The notes: generated from the sequence alone by a model not told the origin. Shown: positions 16,782 to 24,814, counted from the stretch's first letter. The stretch is 64,000 bases of DNA from Thermohalobaculum sp039028795 (GCA_039028795.1 JBCCHJ010000003.1:1-64000), one strand, 5' to 3'. Made by a program: numbers and translations.

Positions 16782-17321
16782 ATGACCGATACCAAAAAGG
16801 GCCAGGAAGACCTCTACGCCCTGTTTGATGCCAACGGCATTGAATACACACACAACACGCATCCTCCGCTGTTCACAGTCGAGGACTCGAAGCAGTTGCG
16901 CGGCGACCTGCCCGGGGCCCATGTGAAGAACATGTTCCTGAAAGACAAGAAGAGCCAGCTGTGGCTTGTCACTTGCCTGGAAAACCGCAAGATCCGCATT
17001 CGCGACCTGGAAAAACAGGTCGGCGCCACCAAGGCCAGCTTCGGCAAACCCGAGCTACTGTGGGAGGCTTTGGGCATTCGTCCCGGCGCTGTGTCGCCCT
17101 TTGGCCTGATCAATGACCCAGACCACCACGTCAGCGTCGTGCTGGACCAGCAGATGCTGGAGGTGAATCCGATCAACGCCCATCCCCTGCACAACGAGGC
17201 CACCACCACTATCAGTGCCGGGGATTTCCGGAAGTTCTTTGATGTGACCGGACACACGCCATCGATCGTCGACTTCGACGAATTGGAAGAAATGGAACGC
17301 GCCCGCACCGACGCTGCCTAA
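16782..17321 (+). CDS. ProX/YbaK-type aminoacyl-tRNA editing protein
   Basis: A 179-aa free-standing editing domain, probably hydrolysing mischarged Ala-tRNA(Pro) or a similar species. The fold is recognised from KNMFLKDKKSQLWLVTCLENRKI (about 49-71), the SFGKPELLWEALGIRPGAVSPFGL block with the conserved Lys and the GxxPG-S-P-like turn, and the HPLHNEATTTI block. GGGAGG lies 6 nt before the ATG at 16782; an upstream in-frame extension into the RT gene is rejected. It is the first of a four-gene forward run with cnoX. Its position 68 bp after the RT makes co-transcription possible, but proteins of this kind are widespread in alphaproteobacteria without a retron. Confidence 0.88.
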   Translation: MTDTKKGQEDLYALFDANGIEYTHNTHPPLFTVEDSKQLRGDLPGAHVKNMFLKDKKSQLWLVTCLENRKIRIRDLEKQVGATKASFGKPELLWEALGIRPGAVSPFGLINDPDHHVSVVLDQQMLEVNPINAHPLHNEATTTISAGDFRKFFDVTGHTPSIVDFDELEEMERARTDAA

Positions 17322-17385
17322 TGATTGCGCCCGCGCCTCCCACGGCGTATGTGGGGGCAAAGGGACAGATCTCTAAGGGGATATC

Positions 17386-18303
17386 ATGATCGAACTTGGA
17401 AGTGCCGGTACAGCGCCGCAGGCCGCGCCCGTCAAGGACGTCACGGACCAGACCTTCACGACGGATGTGGTCGAAGCCTCGAAAGAGACGCCGATCATCG
17501 TCGATTTCTGGGCGCCGTGGTGCCAGCCTTGCAAAACACTGGGCCCGATGTTGGAGGCGTCGGTGGCCAAGACCAACGGCAAGGTCCGCATGGTCAAGGT
17601 CAACGTCGACGAGAACCAGCGGATCGTGGCAACGTTGATGCAGAATGGTCTACCAATGCAATCGATCCCAACGGTCATCGCTTTCAGCGAGGGCCGGATT
17701 GTCGACATGATGCAGGGCGCTGTTCCGCAAGGAGAGATTGACGCATTCATCAAACGCATTCTCGAAGCATCGGGCGGCGGCTTCGACGAAGCACTTGAGG
17801 CCGCAGAACAGATGTTGACGGATGGCGCAGCCGCGGATGCCGCCCAGACCTTCGCAGCGATCCTGGGCGAAGACCCCGAAGAGGTCCGCGCCATGGGCGG
17901 GCTGATCCGCGCAACCCTGGCAGCCGGTCAAGCCGACCAGGCCCGGGCTCTGCTAGACCAGGTGCCGGAAACAATGGCCGAGGACCCGGCCATCGCCGCG
18001 GCCCGCGCTGCCTTGGACTTGGCCGAACAGGCCGAGGAGGCCGGCGAAACGGCAGAGCTGCGCGCCAAAGTTGACGCCAACCCCGATGACCATCAGGCGC
18101 GTTTTGATCTGGCTGTGGCGTTGTCGGCGGCGGATGACAATGAGGCCGCCATCGAAGAACTGCTGGAATTGTTCCGCCGCGACCGCGAATGGAACGGGGG
18201 CGCTGCGAAGGAGCAATTGTTCAAGATCTTCGAACTGCTGGGCCCCAAAGATCAGGTGGGCCTGACCGGCAGACGGCGTCTTTCCTCGATGATCTTCGCA
18301 TAA
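17386..18303 (+). CDS. cnoX: Thioredoxin-TPR co-chaperone CnoX (YbbN)
   Basis: A 305-aa chaperedoxin that protects proteins from oxidative aggregation and hands them to GroEL. An N-terminal thioredoxin domain (about 15-125) holds the redox motif WCQPC (C46, C49) and the cis-Pro in SIPTVIAF. The rest (about 130-305) is helical TPR-like repeats ending in the RRRLSSMIFA tail. E. coli CnoX lacks the second Cys, while alphaproteobacterial forms keep CxxC, as here. AAGGGG precedes the start. It is followed after 10 bp by the Lon-N domain gene, so both likely form one proteostasis transcript. Confidence 0.93.
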   Translation: MIELGSAGTAPQAAPVKDVTDQTFTTDVVEASKETPIIVDFWAPWCQPCKTLGPMLEASVAKTNGKVRMVKVNVDENQRIVATLMQNGLPMQSIPTVIAFSEGRIVDMMQGAVPQGEIDAFIKRILEASGGGFDEALEAAEQMLTDGAAADAAQTFAAILGEDPEEVRAMGGLIRATLAAGQADQARALLDQVPETMAEDPAIAAARAALDLAEQAEEAGETAELRAKVDANPDDHQARFDLAVALSAADDNEAAIEELLELFRRDREWNGGAAKEQLFKIFELLGPKDQVGLTGRRRLSSMIFA

Positions 18304-18313
18304 GGGGACCGGC

Positions 18314-18961
18314 GTGCGGCGATTTTCTCTTGCGGACATGCCAGAGGCCATCCCGGTCTTTCCGCTTCCATCCGCTTTGCTGCTGCCCCGGGGCCGCTTG
18401 CCCCTGAACATTTTCGAACCGCGGTATCTGGCGATGCTGGATGATACGCTTAAGACCGAACATCGATTGATCGGAATGATCCAACCCTTCGAAGGGGAAG
18501 ACAATCCTCCGCGGCTGCATACGATCGGCTGTGCGGGCCGGGTGACATCCCTGTCTGAAACCGAAGACGGACGTTATCTGATTGTGCTGAGCGGGATCTC
18601 GCGTTTCCGAATTCGCGAGGAGCTGGAGGGGTTCACGCCTTATCGCCGCGTGGCGCCAAACTGGTCCGACTTCCGCGCCGATCTGGTCGGGCCAGAGGAG
18701 TTGCCTGATTTCGACAAAGAGGACTTTCTGGTCCTACTGCGCCGGTATTTCGAAGTCGCCTCGCTATCCTCGGACTGGGACAGTATGCGCGACGCGGAGA
18801 CAGAGATGTTGATCAACTCTCTATCCATGATGTGTCCCTTCGCAGTCGAAGAAAAACAGGCGTTGCTGGAAGCACCGCAACTCAGTGACCGCGCCGATAC
18901 CTTGTCGGCACTGCTGCAGTTTGCGATTGCCGAAGGCGGTGAAGGCGGGGCATTGCAATGA
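18314..18961 (+). CDS. Lon N-terminal (substrate-binding) domain protein
   Basis: A 215-aa protein consisting only of the PUA-like LonN domain, without ATPase or protease parts. IPVFPLPSALLLPRGRLPLNIFEPRYLAML (about 13-42) is the family signature. The start is GTG at 18314, behind AAGGGGACC. Stand-alone LonN proteins next to cnoX are usual in alphaproteobacteria; their function is not established, and a role in substrate recognition for proteolysis is inferred from the domain. Confidence 0.9.
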   Translation: MRRFSLADMPEAIPVFPLPSALLLPRGRLPLNIFEPRYLAMLDDTLKTEHRLIGMIQPFEGEDNPPRLHTIGCAGRVTSLSETEDGRYLIVLSGISRFRIREELEGFTPYRRVAPNWSDFRADLVGPEELPDFDKEDFLVLLRRYFEVASLSSDWDSMRDAETEMLINSLSMMCPFAVEEKQALLEAPQLSDRADTLSALLQFAIAEGGEGGALQ

Positions 18962-18971
18962 CCAGTGGTCG

Positions 18972-19166
18972 ATGACCGACACCGCCGAAACCCCTCCGAT
19001 CAGCCGTCATTTGATCGAGGTGCTGGTCTGCCCATCCACCGGCGGCCGCCTGACCTATGATCCGGATCGGCAAGAGCTGATCTCAAAGTCCGCCAATGTT
19101 GCCTATCCTATCCGGTCCGGTATTCCGATTATGCTGATCGACGAGGCCCGGGCGCTGGAGGACTAG
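18972..19166 (+). CDS. Trm112-family small zinc-ribbon-like protein
   Basis: A 64-aa protein with the Trm112/YcaR pattern: LIEVLVCPSTGGRLTYD near the N-terminus and YPIRSGIPIMLIDEARAL near the C-terminus. Only one Cys remains, so zinc binding is doubtful, as in many bacterial members. The eukaryotic relative is a methyltransferase activator; bacterial roles are unclear. It starts 10 bp after the Lon-N gene, which suggests the same transcript, and is convergent with the SDR gene at 19206. Confidence 0.85.
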   Translation: MTDTAETPPISRHLIEVLVCPSTGGRLTYDPDRQELISKSANVAYPIRSGIPIMLIDEARALED

Positions 19167-19205
19167 GGAAGGCTCGCCGCAGTCATGCCGCAAGTGTTTG
19201 GACCT

Positions 19206-19988
19206 TCAAGCTCGCACCTCCTGCATGGCCCGAACCTGTTGCAGCACCATTTTCTTCGGCGCGATCGCGGTCAAACGCAGCATCATTCGTTGCAGGAAAC
19301 TGAGGCCAGAGATGACATCCATGTCGCCGCGGATCATCGCGGCATAGCCGTCCTGGGCCACGGAACGGGCCGTGACGGCTTGGGTGAAGAGTCCTGTCTT
19401 CTCCAAACCTGCCGTGTTCGCAAATCCGGTCTCGGTCGCCCCTGGCATCAGATTGGTGACGGTCACGGCGCTGTCGTGCAGTTCGCCTGAAAGCGCATTG
19501 CTGAAAGACGTCACATAGGCCTTCGTCGCGAAGTAAACCGCCTGCAGCGGGCCCGGTAGGAGACTGGCGGTAGACGATACGTTCAGAATGCGCCCTCGGT
19601 TGCGGGCAACAAATCCCGGCAGGAAATGCCGCGTCAGTTCGGTCAGCGCGATGATGTTTAGCTGGATCATGGCCAGATCATCCTGCCACTCACGTTCATC
19701 GAACCGTCCCTGGCCGCCAAACCCAGCATTGTTGATCAAGAGATCAACCTCGACCCCAGCTTCAGATACAGTATCGAAGACTTGGCGCGCCGCGCCGTCG
19801 ACGGTCAGATCCTGAACGATCACCATCACGTTGACACCATTTTTGCCTTCAAGATCTGACTTCAACGCGTCCAGACGCTCTGAATTCGTGGCGACAGCGA
19901 TCAGGTCGCCACCCCTTTCGGCGTGGATATGGGCAAGCTCTCGACCGATGCCATTGGAGGCCCCGGTAATCAGCGCAACGTTCTTCAT
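19206..19988 (-). CDS. Short-chain dehydrogenase/reductase
   Basis: A 260-aa SDR of the DltE/YqjQ-like type. Cofactor site GASNGIGRE (about 8-16), NNAG in LLINNAGFGGQG, SSTAS with the catalytic Ser, and YFATKAYV with Tyr and Lys are all present. A C-terminal amphipathic segment (LQRMMLRLTAIAPKKMVLQQV) is common in SDRs that act on membrane lipids. AGGAGA lies 6 nt before ATG 19988; longer upstream frames run through the regulatory region and are rejected. It is divergent from the TetR gene, which probably regulates it through the palindrome at 20041-20071. Confidence 0.88.
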   Translation of the reverse strand: MKNVALITGASNGIGRELAHIHAERGGDLIAVATNSERLDALKSDLEGKNGVNVMVIVQDLTVDGAARQVFDTVSEAGVEVDLLINNAGFGGQGRFDEREWQDDLAMIQLNIIALTELTRHFLPGFVARNRGRILNVSSTASLLPGPLQAVYFATKAYVTSFSNALSGELHDSAVTVTNLMPGATETGFANTAGLEKTGLFTQAVTARSVAQDGYAAMIRGDMDVISGLSFLQRMMLRLTAIAPKKMVLQQVRAMQEVRA

Positions 19989-20016
19989 ATCAGATCTCCT
20001 GATGGATTTGACGTAT

Positions 20017-20071
20017 TGGACATTTAACATCCTTTTGTCCATATTGACATTAAGGCATGAAATGTCAATAT
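20017..20071. promoter_or_regulatory. Palindromic operator with mirrored promoters for the SDR and TetR genes
   Basis: A perfect 11-bp inverted repeat ATATTGACATT / AATGTCAATAT (20041-20051, 20061-20071) has a 9-bp spacer. Each arm carries TTGACA as a -35 box. Counting 17 bp gives AATATG as the -10 on both strands (20067-20072 forward; 20045-20040 reverse), so the same palindrome would serve divergent promoters. A related pair TGGACA / TGTCCA lies at 20017-20041. A TetR dimer bound here would block both genes. Confidence 0.6.
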
Positions 20072-20078
20072 GTCTTTT

Positions 20079-20645
20079 ATGACAGAACGAGAAAAAAAGA
20101 TCATCGAGGCGGCGGGCGAGGTTTTCCTGCGCTATGGCGTGAAGAGAACGACGATGAATGACATCGCCCAGGAAGCGGGGATTGCGCGGCAGACGCTCTA
20201 CAATGCCTTCGCCAACAAAGATCAGGTGCTGCGTGCACTGATCCGGAATTTCAACGAAACAGCCATCGAGGCGATCACCCAAAGCATCGAGACCGCAGAT
20301 GGCCCATCAGAGAAACTGGATGCGCTTTTCGCGCACATGATCCTGAAGCCATACGACCTGCTGAATAGCTCGCCACACGCACAGGACTTTCTGGAAGGCA
20401 TGAATGCTGCGGCGCGGGAAGAAATCGCGGCGACTGAGAATGAGTATCTGACGCTGATTGAAAACATCCTGACGCCTCAGGCAGATGCCATCGAAAGGAC
20501 CGGCATGACCGTCCCGGGGCTTGCCGAGCTGATCTATTGTTCGGCCAAGGGCGCGAAGTACCACACGCAAAGCCGTGCCCAACTGAAGCGGGTTTTGCAA
20601 AGCTTGCAGACCACCGTGCTGCTTTTGGTGTCCGAGGACCTTTGA
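20079..20645 (+). CDS. TetR/AcrR-family transcriptional regulator
   Basis: A 188-aa repressor. The N-terminal HTH (about residues 5-50, IIEAAGEVFLRYGVKRTTMNDIAQEAGIARQTLYNAFANKDQVL) is a textbook TetR DNA-binding domain; the C-terminal part is a helical ligand domain. ATG 20079 fits the family and would coincide with the start predicted from the promoter at 20044-20072, giving a leaderless mRNA. ATG 20070 is the alternative and adds three residues. No Shine-Dalgarno site fits either. It probably represses itself and the divergent SDR gene. Confidence 0.9.
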   Translation: MTEREKKIIEAAGEVFLRYGVKRTTMNDIAQEAGIARQTLYNAFANKDQVLRALIRNFNETAIEAITQSIETADGPSEKLDALFAHMILKPYDLLNSSPHAQDFLEGMNAAAREEIAATENEYLTLIENILTPQADAIERTGMTVPGLAELIYCSAKGAKYHTQSRAQLKRVLQSLQTTVLLLVSEDL

Positions 20646-20663
20646 TGCCCGGGCGGCATTCGG

Positions 20664-21158
20664 TCAGCCACGCTCGATAATGTCCTTTCCATCAACGCGG
20701 ACATAGTCGTCACCCGATCCAAAGCTTTCGCCCTCTTTCAGCAAACCCTTGCCGGGGACATGGTTGACCTCTAGCCGAATGCCGTCGGGGTCTTCGAACA
20801 AGACATAGTAATAGCCAGGCGCCCAGTCGCGTTCTTCTGGGCCGCGCACCATGGTGGCGCCAAGGCTTTCGGCCAACGCAGCCGTCTTGTCGACATCCTC
20901 GCGGGTGCGGGCACGCAGGCAGATGTGATGCAGGCCGACGCGGTATTGTTCGAAGCGCTCGCCTTCAAACTCCGGGTCACAGCGGCGCACGCCGATCGCT
21001 GTGCGCGCGCCGACATGGTAGCAGAAATCCGGCCCGTCATTGACCAGTTGCATGCCGAACTGGGGCAACAGGCCAGAATAGAACGCGCGGGCTTTGTCGT
21101 ACTGGCTGACCGTCAGAATAACATGGGCCATACCGTTAATGGCGATGGGTGCGCTCAT
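20664..21158 (-). CDS. VOC-superfamily (glyoxalase-like) protein
   Basis: A 164-aa metal-dependent VOC fold protein with two beta-alpha-beta modules: AHVILTVSQYDKARAFYSGLLPQFGM (about 11-36) and LHHICLRARTREDVDKTAALAESLG (about 76-100). Candidate metal ligands are H12, H77/H78 and E129 (IRLEVNH). It overlaps the stop of the GST gene by ATGA, so the two are translated together and may form a glutathione-linked detoxification pair. The substrate is unknown. Confidence 0.85.
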   Translation of the reverse strand: MSAPIAINGMAHVILTVSQYDKARAFYSGLLPQFGMQLVNDGPDFCYHVGARTAIGVRRCDPEFEGERFEQYRVGLHHICLRARTREDVDKTAALAESLGATMVRGPEERDWAPGYYYVLFEDPDGIRLEVNHVPGKGLLKEGESFGSGDDYVRVDGKDIIERG

Positions 21159-21817
21159 GTCGTTGTCATCGAACTCCCCATGGATTTGACCGCATCAGCG
21201 CGGCCCGGTGAGGGCGGAATGTTGAGGCCACGCTCGCAGGCCGGGCGGTCGCGTAGCTGCGCGATCCAGCGTTCCAGATTGGCCAAACCTTCGGTCGGAA
21301 CCCTGGCCCAACGGTGGCTTCGGATCCAGGACCAGTTCGAGATATCAGCGATCGAGAACTCTCCGGCCAGCCATTCGCGGCCATCCAGGTGCCGGTCCAG
21401 CACTTCATAGAGACGCCGGGTTTCGTTGTGATACCGCGTGCGGGCGGCAGGCACATCTTCGGGGAAATAGCGCTCGAAGACCACGGCCTGCCCCTGCATC
21501 GGGCCGATACCGCTGGCCTGAAACATCAGCCATTGCATAACATCGTGCCGCGCGGGCCCATTGACGGGCAGCAATCGCCCGGTTTTCTCAGCCAGATAAA
21601 ACAGGATGGCATTCGAATCGAAGACCGTCAGATCATCGGCGTCCCGGTCGACGATCACCGGAATCCGGCCGTTCGGGTTCATCGCAAGGAACTCAGGTTT
21701 ATGCTGATCCCCCGCTGACAGGTCGACGGGTTTGACGCTGTAATCCAACGCCAGCTCTTCCAAAGCCATGGCAACTTTCCAACCGTTTGGCGTTGGCGAG
21801 GTGTAGAAATCGATCAT
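21155..21817 (-). CDS. Glutathione S-transferase (Nu/YfcG-like)
   Basis: A 220-aa GST. The thioredoxin-fold N-domain starts MIDFYTSPTPNGWKVAMALEELAL and carries NPNGRIPVIVD (cis-Pro) and FDSNAILFYLAEKTG (glutathione gamma-Glu site). The all-helical C-domain has WLAGEFSIADI with the N-capping Asp. The TPNG-K pattern matches the YfcG/Ure2-like class, which often has disulfide-bond reductase activity. Met 21817 is chosen because family members start there. Coupled to the VOC gene; divergent from the isomerase gene. Confidence 0.9.
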   Translation of the reverse strand: MIDFYTSPTPNGWKVAMALEELALDYSVKPVDLSAGDQHKPEFLAMNPNGRIPVIVDRDADDLTVFDSNAILFYLAEKTGRLLPVNGPARHDVMQWLMFQASGIGPMQGQAVVFERYFPEDVPAARTRYHNETRRLYEVLDRHLDGREWLAGEFSIADISNWSWIRSHRWARVPTEGLANLERWIAQLRDRPACERGLNIPPSPGRADAVKSMGSSMTTT

Positions 21818-21901
21818 CGGATTGACTTGCCCCTGCAGGTTTCGAGACTCGTACCAACCGGCCCAAGGGGCTGCAAGGCACCGAAACACGGAACCACAGG
21901 C

Positions 21902-22534
21902 ATGATCAAAGCGAATTGGTATTTCGACTTCATCTCTCCTTTCGCATATCTGCAGTGCGCACGATTGCCGGAGTTATCGGCGCGTCTGGACATAACACCG
22001 GTGCCGGTGGCCTTCGGTGCCTTGTTGAAGCACTGGGGACAACTCGGCCCGGCAGAGATCCCGCCAAAGCGGCGCTTCACATATCGGTTCTTCAAATGGA
22101 AGGCCGATCGGGCAGGCGTTCCCTTCACCATGCCAAACCATCATCCGTTCAATCCCCTGCCTGCGCTGCGCTTATTTCTGGCGGCGGGCGGCGGCATTGA
22201 TCCTGCCCGTGCAGTTTTCGATGTGATCTACGGGCAAGGCCTGCAGCCGGATGCTCCAGAGGGGATCGCGGCCGTCGCGAAGACGCTGGGCATCGTCGAT
22301 CCAGAAGCGGCAATGTCGGATGCAAGCATCAAGGACGCGCTGCGCCAGCACACCGACCAGGCCATTGCGGCGGGCGTTTTTGGGGTGCCAACCTTTTTGG
22401 TCCAGGGCAAGGTCTTCTGGGGCGGCGATGCGACCGAGATGATGTTGGACTACCTAGACGACCCCGCACTTTTCGAAACGTCCGAGATGCAACGCATCTC
22501 GGACATGCCGATGGGCCTTACCCGCAAAGACTAA
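21902..22534 (+). CDS. DsbA-family 2-hydroxychromene-2-carboxylate isomerase-like protein
   Basis: A 210-aa kappa-class-GST-like protein. WYFDFISPFAYL places the glutathione-activating Ser at S12. AIAAGVFGVPTFLVQGKVFWGGD (about 160-185) has the cis-Pro loop GVPTF and the conserved WG-D block. Such enzymes isomerise aromatic catabolites (NahD) or have undefined glutathione-dependent roles. The divergent GST and VOC genes 85 bp away suggest a shared theme of glutathione chemistry. No ring-cleavage genes are nearby, so an aromatic pathway role is not supported. Confidence 0.87.
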   Translation: MIKANWYFDFISPFAYLQCARLPELSARLDITPVPVAFGALLKHWGQLGPAEIPPKRRFTYRFFKWKADRAGVPFTMPNHHPFNPLPALRLFLAAGGGIDPARAVFDVIYGQGLQPDAPEGIAAVAKTLGIVDPEAAMSDASIKDALRQHTDQAIAAGVFGVPTFLVQGKVFWGGDATEMMLDYLDDPALFETSEMQRISDMPMGLTRKD

Positions 22535-22566
22535 ACCGCAGCCCGGCCGAGTGATCGCAAGAAGCT

Positions 22567-23208
22567 TTACGCGGCAGGCACATCTTGCGGCACACCGCCC
22601 ATCGCGGCCCGCAGGTCGGGCAGTCGGCCAAACCCCTCCGGTCCTAGCCAGGCCCAGAAGATCAGGATGGGCTGATCCCCGGTTTTCATGGCATGCCATT
22701 CCCATTGCGGGTGGACCATAAGATCGTCCGGACCGGCTTCGTGCCAGCCCAGAGACTCGGACCAGAACTCGGCCTTTCCTGCGATGGGAAGGTAAAGCTC
22801 TTCGGGCTCATGCTGATGATCGAAGTAATCAACGCCTGGCCCAACGGCGAAAAAACCAGAGGCAAATACATCGGATCGGACAGGCGCAGTAGGCCCAATC
22901 CGGCCAGTCGAGGCCGCCCCGGTGGAAAATCCAGGGCCCGCCAAAGGGTCGCCGGAATACGGCACATGCCATGGCAGATCATGCCGGACCTTTGCGAACG
23001 CCGCTACAAGATCGGCGCTTTTTTCCGAGGCCAGCGCTGTCCAATCAGCCTTTGCGATAAAGGGTAGTGGCGCGTCTTCGATGATCGGCGGTGCAGGGTG
23101 GGTGGCATCCAGTTCTGTGAAGGCTCCGACGAACTTTTCGGTGCTGGGTAGCTGATGCAGATAGTCCAGCATCAGCCGATAGAACGGCTCTTCAGATGCG
23201 ATGGTCAT
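22567..23208 (-). CDS. DMSP-lyase-type cupin protein (copy 1)
   Basis: A 213-aa protein with a C-terminal cupin. The metal site H133, E137 and Y139 in DHQHEPEELYLPIAG plus H172 in MVHPQWEWHAM reproduces the spacing of the DddQ ligands as I recall them (His-x3-Glu-x-Tyr and a His about 38 residues later). The N-terminal helical half (1-110) also fits the DddQ/DddL/DddW group. It would cleave dimethylsulfoniopropionate to DMS and acrylate if it is a true lyase, but many homologues are uncharacterised. It is convergent with the isomerase gene and has its own upstream region of 245 bp. Confidence 0.7.
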   Translation of the reverse strand: MTIASEEPFYRLMLDYLHQLPSTEKFVGAFTELDATHPAPPIIEDAPLPFIAKADWTALASEKSADLVAAFAKVRHDLPWHVPYSGDPLAGPGFSTGAASTGRIGPTAPVRSDVFASGFFAVGPGVDYFDHQHEPEELYLPIAGKAEFWSESLGWHEAGPDDLMVHPQWEWHAMKTGDQPILIFWAWLGPEGFGRLPDLRAAMGGVPQDVPAA

Positions 23209-23453
23209 GATCCCCTCATTTTTGCAATCACCGTAAGATGCGACCGCAGAAACAAAACCGTCCGTTAGCGACAGGCGTGTCGTTACGGGTCCGGCATGCC
23301 GCGCATTTGACTAAAATCCTAAGCACATTCCCAAGGAGGTTCCTTCATGCTCACCCCGGAGCTCATGTTTTATTAAGCAGATTCATAGGGATAGGGATCT
23401 GACGACCGGAGTTTCAATGAAAAGATGTCAACGTTTCAGAGGAGCGGAAAACG
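23209..23453. other. Intergenic region with a micro-ORF
   Basis: Lies between the two cupin genes. It holds the nine-codon frame described separately, and a TTGACTAAAAT stretch at 23307-23317 that could be promoter material. It is AT-richer than its surroundings. Confidence 0.4.
23347..23376 (+). CDS. Possible micro-ORF (9 codons) with a strong ribosome binding site
   Basis: ATG at 23347 opens MLTPELMFY followed by TAA. A canonical AAGGAGG (23333-23339) lies 7 nt upstream, better than for most genes in this window. AAGGA and TCCTT (23341-23345) can pair around GGT, so the site may be hidden in a small hairpin. It is antisense in orientation to both flanking cupin genes. It may be a short peptide, a leader, or the 5' part of an untranslated RNA. 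Confidence 0.35.
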   Translation: MLTPELMFY

Positions 23454-24077
23454 CTACTCCATATCGACGTTCCGATCGGTATCCGTCAGATTGATACGGA
23501 CGCTTACATCCCTGGCCCGCCAGATCGAGATCGCCAGCAGCCCCTCATCCCGCATTTCTGCAGAATGAACCGCCCCAGCGGGGACGTGGAAGACCTGCCC
23601 CGGGCCGCGCTTCTCAAACGGGTCATCATCAAGCCGAAACCATGCGCTGCCCGCCAGGACCATGTAGTGTTCTTCAGGGGGATGCGAATGATCGGGATAG
23701 ATCAACCCTTTGCCCCAATAGCCCAACATCAGCCGGAAACCCCGGGCCTTGTATGGCCCTTCGGGCCCGGCCAGATCGGTCCAGCCATAGGCATCCAGAA
23801 ATCTTTGATCAAAACCATCATCCGCGTCGTATGTCTGCCGCCATGGCAGGAACGGTGCGGCATCGATCAGGCGGGCCGTGACATCCGAAGTCGCTGCACT
23901 GGATGCGGCTTCGGTGCCCTTTAAAAGTGGCAGCATCGGTAAAACTGCGGGGGCCGGTATTTTGAAGGCTTCGATCGAGTCGATCATTTCGGGTGTCAGC
24001 GCAAGGTCTTTGTCCTTCGCCCGCAACAAACCGGTCATTGATGACATAAGGGCCGTGATCTCAGTCGGCATAATCAT
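23454..24077 (-). CDS. DMSP-lyase-type cupin protein (copy 2)
   Basis: A 207-aa paralogue of the product of the gene at 22567. The ligand set is H132, E136 and Y138 in DHSHPPEEHYMVLAG and H171 in HVPAGAVHSAEM, with the same spacing as copy 1. The N-terminal half is shorter on charged residues and diverged from copy 1. Its ATG overlaps the sulfotransferase stop (ATGA), so it is the third gene of a coupled glycosyltransferase-sulfotransferase-cupin unit. That context is unlike a DMSP catabolic locus and leaves open a role in another sulfur- or sugar-linked reaction. Confidence 0.7.
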   Translation of the reverse strand: MIMPTEITALMSSMTGLLRAKDKDLALTPEMIDSIEAFKIPAPAVLPMLPLLKGTEAASSAATSDVTARLIDAAPFLPWRQTYDADDGFDQRFLDAYGWTDLAGPEGPYKARGFRLMLGYWGKGLIYPDHSHPPEEHYMVLAGSAWFRLDDDPFEKRGPGQVFHVPAGAVHSAEMRDEGLLAISIWRARDVSVRINLTDTDRNVDME

Positions 24078-24814
24078 GGATCAACGGCATATCCAAAGCG
24101 TTCCAATAAAGGTGCGAAGACCTCGTTCACATGCGCCTGCTCTACCTCGTCCAACTCAGTCCGCCAACGACCCGATGCCCCCGACTGGATGTGTCGGTCG
24201 TTGATCAGCGATCTGGTATCTTCCACAAGCACCCGGTTTCTGTTCGACCTTTTTTTCAGATTGTCCAACTCCCCGCTTTGAACTTTCTTCATGATCGCTT
24301 CGTGCTTTTCCGAGGACGTTTCGTCCTGAATATGCGCAACATCTTCCATCCCCAGCCACAGCCCCAGCCTGCGTCCGATCTGAAAGATATGCGCCGACGG
24401 CTCCCGGACCAAAAGCTCGTAAGGAATAACCATCAGATCCAGCGCGGCAATCGTTGTCTCGAACTGAGTGAAAGAGTTTGTCGTCATCGTCGCGGCGGCT
24501 TCCAGGTCATGGTCATGCAGGCGCATCAAGGACACGCAGACATCGCGGGGGTCGCGATAGTTGATGAAGCCGGTAACGAAGGGTGAATTCGCCAACAACG
24601 TTGTCGCGTCGGAATGCCATGTATGAGTGTGGACCACCACGGCGCGATGGCGGTCCTTTCCGGCCCGTTGGATGTTGCGGATAAGCTGGGGCAACTCATC
24701 GCCATGGGGATTGGCCTGGCTGACCGCAGCGCCGGACAGTTTGAGAATCTGCCGCAGGATCGCATTGACCAGGACGGTGCCGGACCTTGGAATGCCTGCA
24801 TTTATGATGATCAT
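24074..24814 (-). CDS. PAPS-dependent sulfotransferase domain protein
   Basis: A 246-aa sulfotransferase. The 5'-phosphosulfate loop is GIPRSGT (about 7-13) and the 3'-phosphate site is seen in YRDPRDVCVSLMRLHDHD (about 85-102), with the conserved Arg and Ser. It would move sulfate from PAPS to a hydroxyl, probably on a carbohydrate, given the glycosyltransferase gene 9 bp upstream. It lacks a signal peptide, so it acts in the cytoplasm. The stop overlaps the next gene's start. Confidence 0.85.
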   Translation of the reverse strand: MIIINAGIPRSGTVLVNAILRQILKLSGAAVSQANPHGDELPQLIRNIQRAGKDRHRAVVVHTHTWHSDATTLLANSPFVTGFINYRDPRDVCVSLMRLHDHDLEAAATMTTNSFTQFETTIAALDLMVIPYELLVREPSAHIFQIGRRLGLWLGMEDVAHIQDETSSEKHEAIMKKVQSGELDNLKKRSNRNRVLVEDTRSLINDRHIQSGASGRWRTELDEVEQAHVNEVFAPLLERFGYAVDP

